Assembly: GCF_029335315.1 (NCBI RefSeq)
Contig: NZ_JARJLT010000274.1
Location: forward strand, 1-32,406
Direction of reading: 5' to 3'
Origin: Pseudomonas citronellolis
GTDB lineage: Bacteria > Pseudomonadota > Gammaproteobacteria > Pseudomonadales > Pseudomonadaceae
DNA: 32,406 bases
A program made the translations under genes and the position numbers. Each line of letters starts with the position of its first letter. Position 1 is the stretch's first letter. Of the stretch, positions 25,026 through 32,406 are shown one piece after another. The notes beneath the pieces are model-generated. The model made no database searches. It was not told the origin of the DNA and was given only the letters and a program-made list of their open reading frames with translations.

Positions 25026-26572
25026 GACGACTCGCGCTGGCGCCGGGCGGCAAGCTCGACGAGGAAATCCGCCAGCGGCATCGGGCGGGCGAACAGGTAG
25101 CCCTGCAGGAAGGGCACGCCACGCTCCGCCAGGTAGTCGCGCTGCGCCGCCGTTTCGATCCCCTCGGCGATCATCTGCAGGTCGAGACGGCTGCACAGGT
25201 CGAGGATGCTATCGAGGATGTGCCGGGAGCGGGTGTCGTCGCCGATGGTCGAGACGAAGCTCTTGTCGATCTTCAGCGCGTCCACCTGGAAGCGACGCAG
25301 GTAGGCCAGGCTCGAATGGCCGGTGCCGAAATCGTCGATGGCCAGGGTCACGCCGAGGTCACGTAGGCAACTGAAGAGGTCGTCAGTGAAGTTGCTGGTC
25401 TCGATCAGCTCGCGTTCGGTCAGCTCCAGCATCAGGTTCAGCGAGCCAGGCGGGAAGGCGCCGAGGAAATCCACGCAGTCGGTGAGCAGGCTGCTACTGC
25501 TGCAGTGCACCGCACTGATGTTGACCCCGAGGTGGAAGTTCTCACCGAGCAGCGCGACGTGGCGCGGCAACTCCTCGGCGAGTTGCTGCAGGAGGTCGCG
25601 GGTCATCGGCAGGATCAGCCCGGAACGCTCGGCCAGGGGAATGAAGATGTCCGGCCCGACCAGCCCCTCGCGCGGGTGCTGCCAGCGCATCAGCACCTCG
25701 GCGCCGACCCAGTGGCCGCTGGAAGCCTGCACCAGGGGCTGGAGGAAGGGCACGAACTCCCCGGCATGGAGCGCTCGCTCGATCTCCCGGGTAGGCGTCA
25801 GCACCCGCTCCAACAACCAGAAGCAGGCGCTGCCGAACAGGGCGCCGAGCAACGCGAGCATGGCGAACAGCGGCCAGTAGTCCTGGCGCATGACCTGCCA
25901 CTGGGCGCCGGCCGGGAAGCCGCCGATCACCTCGTAAGGGTAGCTTTGCGAAGTCAGCCGCGTTTCGCCCAGGGGAAAGTCCTCGGGTACGCCGCGGTGC
26001 ACCGTCCCGGCCTCGTCCATCCAGTTCGGACCGACCCGCAACACCAGGTCGCTGCGCTGGTCCACCAACTGCAGCACGTTGCTCAGGTAGCGGCCATCCA
26101 CCGCCGCCAGCACACCGCTGCGTCCCTGGGTGAGGCGATACACGATCAACGCGAAGTGCGGCGTCACGTCATTGCCGGGCAACAGGCTGAGGCGGCCATC
26201 GACGAAGGTGTCCACCGCCACCGGCTCGTCGTAGGGGCCGAACAGCGAGGTGCAGAAGACCTTGTCGTCGCGGGTCAGGTTGACCGAGCGCACGAAGGGC
26301 ACGGTGGCCACTTGTTCGCGCAGGATCAGCTCGGCGTCTTTGCAGTGGCCTTCGGCGAAGGGGATGGTGGTGCGCGCCGAGGCGGCGGCGTTGCCGAGCA
26401 TGATGTCGAACAACCGCTCCGCCTCCGTCGCGGCCTGACGCGCCTCGCGGTGCAGCACCGAGAGCGCCTGCAGGTAGACGATGGTTCCCCCCAGGAGCAG
26501 CGGTATCGCGGCCACCAGCAGGGAATACGCCACGCGCCGGAACAGGCGCCGTTTTTTGCTCCTATGAGGCAT
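25022..26572 (-). CDS. CSS-motif/EAL c-di-GMP phosphodiesterase
   Basis: The 516-residue product has two membrane segments (about 13-34 and 233-254) around a periplasmic CSS sensor domain with Cys77 and Cys107 (the motif reads CTS rather than CSS), and a cytoplasmic EAL domain (about 265-510). The catalytic set is complete: EVL (292-294, in place of EAL), NIS, ELTEREL, AIDDFGTGHSSL, LKIDKSF, AEGIE and QGYLFARP. It should hydrolyse c-di-GMP, with activity set by the redox state of the periplasmic cysteine pair, as shown for E. coli family members. It corresponds by context to the P. aeruginosa gene after tRNA-Leu. Confidence 0.92.
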   Translation of the reverse strand: MPHRSKKRRLFRRVAYSLLVAAIPLLLGGTIVYLQALSVLHREARQAATEAERLFDIMLGNAAASARTTIPFAEGHCKDAELILREQVATVPFVRSVNLTRDDKVFCTSLFGPYDEPVAVDTFVDGRLSLLPGNDVTPHFALIVYRLTQGRSGVLAAVDGRYLSNVLQLVDQRSDLVLRVGPNWMDEAGTVHRGVPEDFPLGETRLTSQSYPYEVIGGFPAGAQWQVMRQDYWPLFAMLALLGALFGSACFWLLERVLTPTREIERALHAGEFVPFLQPLVQASSGHWVGAEVLMRWQHPREGLVGPDIFIPLAERSGLILPMTRDLLQQLAEELPRHVALLGENFHLGVNISAVHCSSSSLLTDCVDFLGAFPPGSLNLMLELTERELIETSNFTDDLFSCLRDLGVTLAIDDFGTGHSSLAYLRRFQVDALKIDKSFVSTIGDDTRSRHILDSILDLCSRLDLQMIAEGIETAAQRDYLAERGVPFLQGYLFARPMPLADFLVELAARRQRESS

Positions 26573-26690
26573 CGCAGCTGTCCCTCTGGCCTGCGCCTGG
26601 CTCGGCGCCGGGCCAGGCCGGGCACCTGCAACTAGCGTAGATCATTCCGCCTGCGGCACCCGGTCCTCGGGCACTGTCCGTCAAAGGTCG

Positions 26691-26696
26691 TATAAT
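26691..26696 (+). promoter_or_regulatory. Candidate -10 element for the RDD gene
   Basis: TATAAT, a perfect -10 hexamer, lies 36 bases before the RDD gene start. The -35 region (CGGGCA at 17-base spacing) does not match the consensus. Confidence 0.45.
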
Positions 26697-26732
26697 CCCC
26701 CGCCGATTTCCGCCAGAGCGCCCCACGACGCC

Positions 26733-27245
26733 ATGCCCAAGCCCCTGCTCCAGCCGGAGGGAAATTTCCCGCCCGCGCCCCTGCTGCGCCGCTGCGCGGC
26801 GATGTTCTATGACTTCCTGCTGTGCGTGGCCCTGCTGATGGTGGTCACCCTGCTCTACCAGCAGGTGGTGCTGCGCCTGCTGCTGGGCGGCGACAAGCTG
26901 CGCCAGCTGGCCGACCAGGGCGGGCTGGTCGGCGACCCGGTGCTCTCCAGCCTGCTGTTCATCAGCCTGTTCGCCTTCTTCGCGAAGTTCTGGACGCACA
27001 AGGGCCAGACCCTGGGCATGCAGGTGTGGGGCGTGCGCGTACAGAACCCCGACGGCACGCCGATCAGCCTGATGCAGGCGCTGCTGCGCTTCGTCATCGC
27101 CATCGGCTCCTGGGCCTGCGCCGGCCTGGGCTTCCTGTGGATGCTCTGGGACAAGGACAAGCGCACCTGGCACGACCGCTATTCGGAAAGCGTGGTGATC
27201 CAGATTCCCAAGGCGGTGCGCAAGGCGACCCAGGGGCGCGGGTGA
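26733..27245 (+). CDS. RDD-family membrane protein
   Basis: The 170-residue product has the RDD layout: a first membrane helix after LLRRCAAMFYDFLLCVALL (conserved Arg and Asp), a second helix with LLFISLFAFFAKFW, the motif KGQTLGMQVWGVRVQNPDG, a third helix near 117-137, and WDKDKRTWHDRYSESVVI. RDD proteins are inner-membrane proteins; some are thought to move ions, most are uncharacterised. It is single and divergent from the EAL gene. Its equivalent sits beside lptG in P. aeruginosa. Confidence 0.88.
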   Translation: MPKPLLQPEGNFPPAPLLRRCAAMFYDFLLCVALLMVVTLLYQQVVLRLLLGGDKLRQLADQGGLVGDPVLSSLLFISLFAFFAKFWTHKGQTLGMQVWGVRVQNPDGTPISLMQALLRFVIAIGSWACAGLGFLWMLWDKDKRTWHDRYSESVVIQIPKAVRKATQGRG

Positions 27246-27264
27246 ATCAACGCTGCCTGACCGC

Positions 27265-27310
27265 CGTAGGAGCGCGCCGTGCGCGATCGCGGGCATGGCC
27301 CGCTCTACGG
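27265..27310. repeat. REP family A palindrome, copy 2
   Basis: From CGTAGGAGCG to CCGCTCTACGG with a GCGCGATCGC core; it matches the copy at 11677-11724 in layout and strand. It follows the RDD gene by 19 bases and may stabilise or end that transcript. Confidence 0.75.
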
Positions 27311-27385
27311 GAAGAACAGCGTCGCAGGCTGGCGTTGAGCGAAGCGATACCCATCAACCCCACTGACTCCGGTGCTCGGCCCGGC

Positions 27386-27417
27386 GGCGGATAACCGCGA
27401 ACGGTCATACGCCCTGC
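27386..27417. repeat. REP family B palindrome, copy 2
   Basis: GGCGGATAACCGCGAACGGT then CATACGCC, nearly identical to 11738-11768 and in the same order relative to family A, but separated from it by 75 bases instead of 13. Confidence 0.75.
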
Positions 27418-27420
27418 GTT

Positions 27421-27442
27421 TCCGCGTTCGCGGGAATGACGG
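27421..27442. repeat. REP family C palindrome, copy 1
   Basis: TCCGCGTTCGCGGGAATGAC followed by GG; CCGCGTTCGCGG is self-complementary. The reverse complement CCGTCATTCCCGCGA matches 14 of 15 bases with the sequence at the right window edge. Confidence 0.6.
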
Positions 27443-27485
27443 AGCGGGAGGATGGCGCCGATCTTGCGGGCAACTGCGAACAGCC

Positions 27486-27523
27486 CCCTCTCCTGTTTGC
27501 GGCTGCCCGCGTAAAGGAGAGGG
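27486..27523. repeat. Large stem-loop downstream of lptG
   Basis: CCCTCTCCT (27486-27494) and AGGAGAGGG (27515-27523) pair perfectly, with an inner TTTGCGG/CCGCGTAAA partial stem. It begins 8 bases after the lptG stop on the minus strand. There is no U-run, so it may be a 3' stabiliser or a rho-dependent end. Similar CCCTCTCC palindromes are common between Pseudomonas genes. Confidence 0.5.
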
Positions 27524-27531
27524 TTGCAGGA

Positions 27532-28591
27532 TCAGCCCGCGCGCTTGAGCAGCCAGGTACCCAGCAGCGCACAGATCGCCGCCGGCACCAGCACCGCCAG
27601 CAGCGGCGGGAAGTTGAACACCTGGCTCGACGGGCCGAGCAGGTCCTGGGCTATGCGGAAGGTGAAGCCCACCAGCACGCCGGTGAACACACGCTGGCCG
27701 AGGGTCACGCTGCGCAGCGGGCCGAAGATGAAGGAGATCGCCATCAGCACCAGCGCGGCGGTCACCGCCGGCTGCAGCACCTTGGTCCAGAACGCCAGCC
27801 AGTAGCGGTTGGTGCTCAGGCCCTGGTCCTTCAGGTAATGGATGTATTCCCACAGGCCGCTGATGGACAGCGCCTCGGGCTCCATCACCACGGTGTTGAG
27901 CAGTTGCGGAGTGAGCTGGATGTTCCACACCTCCGAGGGTGCGCTGAGCACTTCGCTGCGCTTCTCCTGCGGGTGCAGGACGGTGGTGGTGACCTCTTCC
28001 AGCACCCACTGGTTGTCGTGGAACGCCGCGCGCTTGGCGAAGCTGGAACGCTCCAGTACGTGGCCGGCGCCGAAGTTGTAGCGGGTCACGCCCAGCAGGG
28101 TGCCGTCGGCCTGCACCACGTTGATGTGGATGAACTCCTGGCCCTGGCGGTGCCACAGGCCGTTGCGCGAACTCACCGCGCCGCCGCTGCTCTGCGCCAG
28201 GGCGCGATCGCTCTGGGCCTGGGTTTCGGTGTAGGGCACCACGTATTCGCCGATCAGGATGCCGGCGAACATCAGCACCAGCATCGGCTTCATCACCGCC
28301 CAGACGATGCGCTGCAGCGACACGCCGGCGGCGCGCATGATGGTCAGCTCGCTGTTGCTGGCCAGGGTCCCGAGGCCCACCAGGCAACCGATCAGCGCGG
28401 CCATCGGAAGCATGTCGTAGGCGCGGCTGGGCGCGGTGAGCAGCACGAACTTCAGGGCCACGCCCAGGGTGTAGTTCTCGTCCAGCGAGCCGAGCTGGTC
28501 GATGAAGGCGAACAGCAGCGCCAGGCCGAGGATCACCCCGAGCACGGCGAGGATGGAAACGAAGACGGTGACGCCGATGTAACGGTCGAGC

Positions 28592-28599
<8 letters not shown>
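27532..28599 (-). CDS. lptG: LPS export ABC transporter permease LptG
   Basis: LptG pairs with LptF and LptB to pull lipopolysaccharide from the inner membrane and push it to LptC/LptA. The 355-residue product has the family N-terminus (MRKLDRYIGVTV), three membrane helices, SELTIMRAAGVSLQRIVW (coupling helix region), a periplasmic beta-jellyroll (about 130-265), and three C-terminal helices. It overlaps lptF by 8 bases, so the pair is translationally coupled. The end of the gene is followed by a stem-loop and repeats. Confidence 0.96.
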
Positions 28600-31404
<2,805 letters not shown>

Positions 31405-31432
31405 CGGAGTAGGACGGACATGTTTTTTGGAA

Positions 31433-31556
31433 TCCAAAGCGTCGCGAGTGCAGCTCAGGCAAGGCGAAAACCTGCGCAAATGCGCAGTTTACGCTTTGTA
31501 AATGAGCAATTTGCGCAGGTTTTCAACGCAGCATGAGCAAACGCAGCAGCTTTGGA
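31433..31556. repeat. 124-base imperfect palindromic element between pepA and holC
   Basis: Terminal inverted repeats TCCAAAGC (31433-31440) and GCTTTGGA (31549-31556) enclose a 14-base perfect stem, AAAACCTGCGCAAA (31467-31480) with TTTGCGCAGGTTTT (31510-31523), and an apical TTTAC/GTAAA hairpin (31488-31502). Elements with the AGGCAAGGCGAAAA ... CAGTTTAC ... GTAAATGAGC ... TTTTCAACGCAGCAT pattern look familiar to me from other Pseudomonas genomes. It carries no gene. Its right end contains the GGAG used by holC. Confidence 0.65.
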
Positions 31557-31564
31557 GCCAAAAA

Positions 31565-31993
31565 ATGACCCGGGTGGACTTCTACGTCATCCCCAGCGCC
31601 GATCCCGACGCGCGCCTGACCATCGCCTGCCGCCTGGCCGACAAGGCCTGGCGGCAAGGCATGCGGGTGTACCTGCTGTGCGCCGACGAGGCCCAGCGGG
31701 ACACCCTGGACGCGCGCCTGTGGAGCTTCCGCAAGGAAGCCTTCGTCCCGCACAACGCCGCCGACGAGGACCCCGAGGCCCCGGTCATCCTGGGCCTGGG
31801 CCAGCCGCCGGCGGGCCAGCGCGACCTGCTGATCAACCTGACCCTGACGGTGCCGTCCTTCGCCCGCGAGTTCTCGCGCATCGCCGAACTGGTGGTGGAG
31901 GAGCCGGCGATCCGCCAGGCGGCGCGGGAGAATTTCCGTTACTACCGCGAGCAGGGCTATCCTTTGCAGGACCATCGCCTGCCGCGCCTCTGA
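31565..31993 (+). CDS. holC: DNA polymerase III chi subunit
   Basis: HolC is the clamp-loader accessory subunit that binds single-strand binding protein and HolD (psi). The 142-residue product begins MTRVDFYVIPSADPDARL and has the family features CRLADKAWRQGMRVYLLCAD, LDARLWSFRKEAFVPHN, and LLINLTLTVPSFAREFSRI. The ATG at 31565 has GGAG 8 bases upstream, and the length is that of P. aeruginosa HolC. The frame upstream to 31502 lies in the repeat and is not used. Confidence 0.96.
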   Translation: MTRVDFYVIPSADPDARLTIACRLADKAWRQGMRVYLLCADEAQRDTLDARLWSFRKEAFVPHNAADEDPEAPVILGLGQPPAGQRDLLINLTLTVPSFAREFSRIAELVVEEPAIRQAARENFRYYREQGYPLQDHRLPRL

Positions 31994-32007
31994 CGCTCTA
32001 CGGAAAA

Positions 32008-32367
32008 ATGGACAGCCGCAAGCCCCCGAACGACCCCGACCACCTGCTGGACGACCTGGAGTCGATCCACGACCTGCTCGGCGAGCAGGAAGGCGAACCG
32101 CCCCTGCTCACCGAGTCCTTCGAACCGGACAACATCCCGTTGCTCTCCGACGTGGTGAAGGCCTCGCCGCGCCCGGCGCGGGACGAAGAGGACGACGACC
32201 TGCGCGCCCCCGGCCGCGAACAGGCGCGCCTGGACAGCGAGCTGCGCGCCGCCGCGCAACTGATCCTGCAGGACGTCATCGACGACTTCGTGCCGCAGAT
32301 CGAGGCCGAGCTGCAGCGCCGCCTGGAAGCCCGCCTGCAAAGGCTGCTGGCGCAGCGCAAGCCCTAG
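32008..32367 (+). CDS. Small acidic protein of unknown function downstream of holC
   Basis: The 119-residue product begins MDSRKPPNDPDHLLDDLESI and is strongly acidic in its first 75 residues (DDLES, EEDDD). The last 45 residues are a long charged helix (ARLDSELRAAAQLILQDVID, then QIEAELQRRLEARLQRLLAQ) with coiled-coil spacing. It follows holC by 14 bases and is probably co-transcribed. P. aeruginosa has an uncharacterised gene at this place, between holC and valS. A structural or replication-linked role would be a guess. Confidence 0.82.
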   Translation: MDSRKPPNDPDHLLDDLESIHDLLGEQEGEPPLLTESFEPDNIPLLSDVVKASPRPARDEEDDDLRAPGREQARLDSELRAAAQLILQDVIDDFVPQIEAELQRRLEARLQRLLAQRKP

Positions 32368-32388
32368 GCAGGCGCTACACCTGTCCCC

Positions 32389-32406
32389 ATCCCGTCACTC
32401 CCGCGA
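32389..32406. repeat. REP family C, cut by the window edge
   Basis: CCGTCACTCCCGCGA at the right edge matches 14 of 15 bases of the reverse complement of the copy at 27421-27442. The other half lies outside the window. Confidence 0.5.

Overview
The window is chromosomal DNA of a high-GC gammaproteobacterium, almost certainly a Pseudomonas of the P. aeruginosa / P. nitroreducens / P. citronellolis type. Gene order, protein lengths (Ndk 143, SecD 620, PepA 495 and HolC 142 residues) and the Pseudomonas-style intergenic palindromes all agree. Gene order follows the P. aeruginosa block rodZ-pilF-rlmN-ndk-isc-cysE-trmJ-suhB-ycfJ-secF-secD-yajC-tgt-queA-tRNA-Leu, then the EAL gene-lptG/lptF-pepA-holC. 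I recall that order from general knowledge and could not look it up.

Region 1 (1-9050, all minus strand) is one long run of genes. The iron-sulfur cluster operon iscR-iscS-iscU-iscA-hscB-hscA-fdx-iscX is followed by ndk, rlmN, pilF and the 5' part of rodZ, which runs off the left edge. IscS supplies sulfur, IscU is the scaffold, HscA/HscB release the cluster, Fdx supplies electrons, and IscR represses through a type-1-like site in front of iscR. RlmN is a 4Fe-4S radical SAM enzyme. A terminator after iscX carries a perfect -10 hexamer in its loop that faces ndk.

Region 2 (9096-18139) holds cysE and trmJ (minus), suhB (plus, divergent from trmJ), the glycine-zipper gene ycfJ, the Sec accessory genes yajC-secD-secF, the queuosine genes queA-tgt, and a plus-strand tRNA-Leu(CAA) with promoter and terminator.

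Region 3 (18117-22593) is accessory DNA. A 14-base direct repeat, TTCGAGTCTCTCCC, lies in the tRNA-Leu 3' end and again at 21139-21152. It brackets about 3 kb of lower-GC DNA. Just inside the tRNA end is a frameshifted N-terminal fragment of a tyrosine integrase. A short motif, GAGTAGA, occurs as a pair near each end. Surviving cargo is a small conserved protein, an ORC/STAND-like AAA ATPase and a lipoprotein. I read this as an immobilised mini-island. Beyond it lie an eroded IS3-type transposase, an 87-residue unknown gene and a YkgJ-like cysteine-cluster gene.

Region 4 (22594-32406) carries a SulP anion transporter, a TIGR02285-type solute-binding protein, a CSS/EAL c-di-GMP phosphodiesterase, an RDD membrane protein, the lipopolysaccharide exporter genes lptF-lptG (minus), and pepA, holC and a small acidic protein (plus). 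Several families of palindromic repeats sit between genes. A 124-base structured palindrome lies between pepA and holC, and its end supplies the holC ribosome binding site. I found no CRISPR array, no rRNA gene and no intact transposase.
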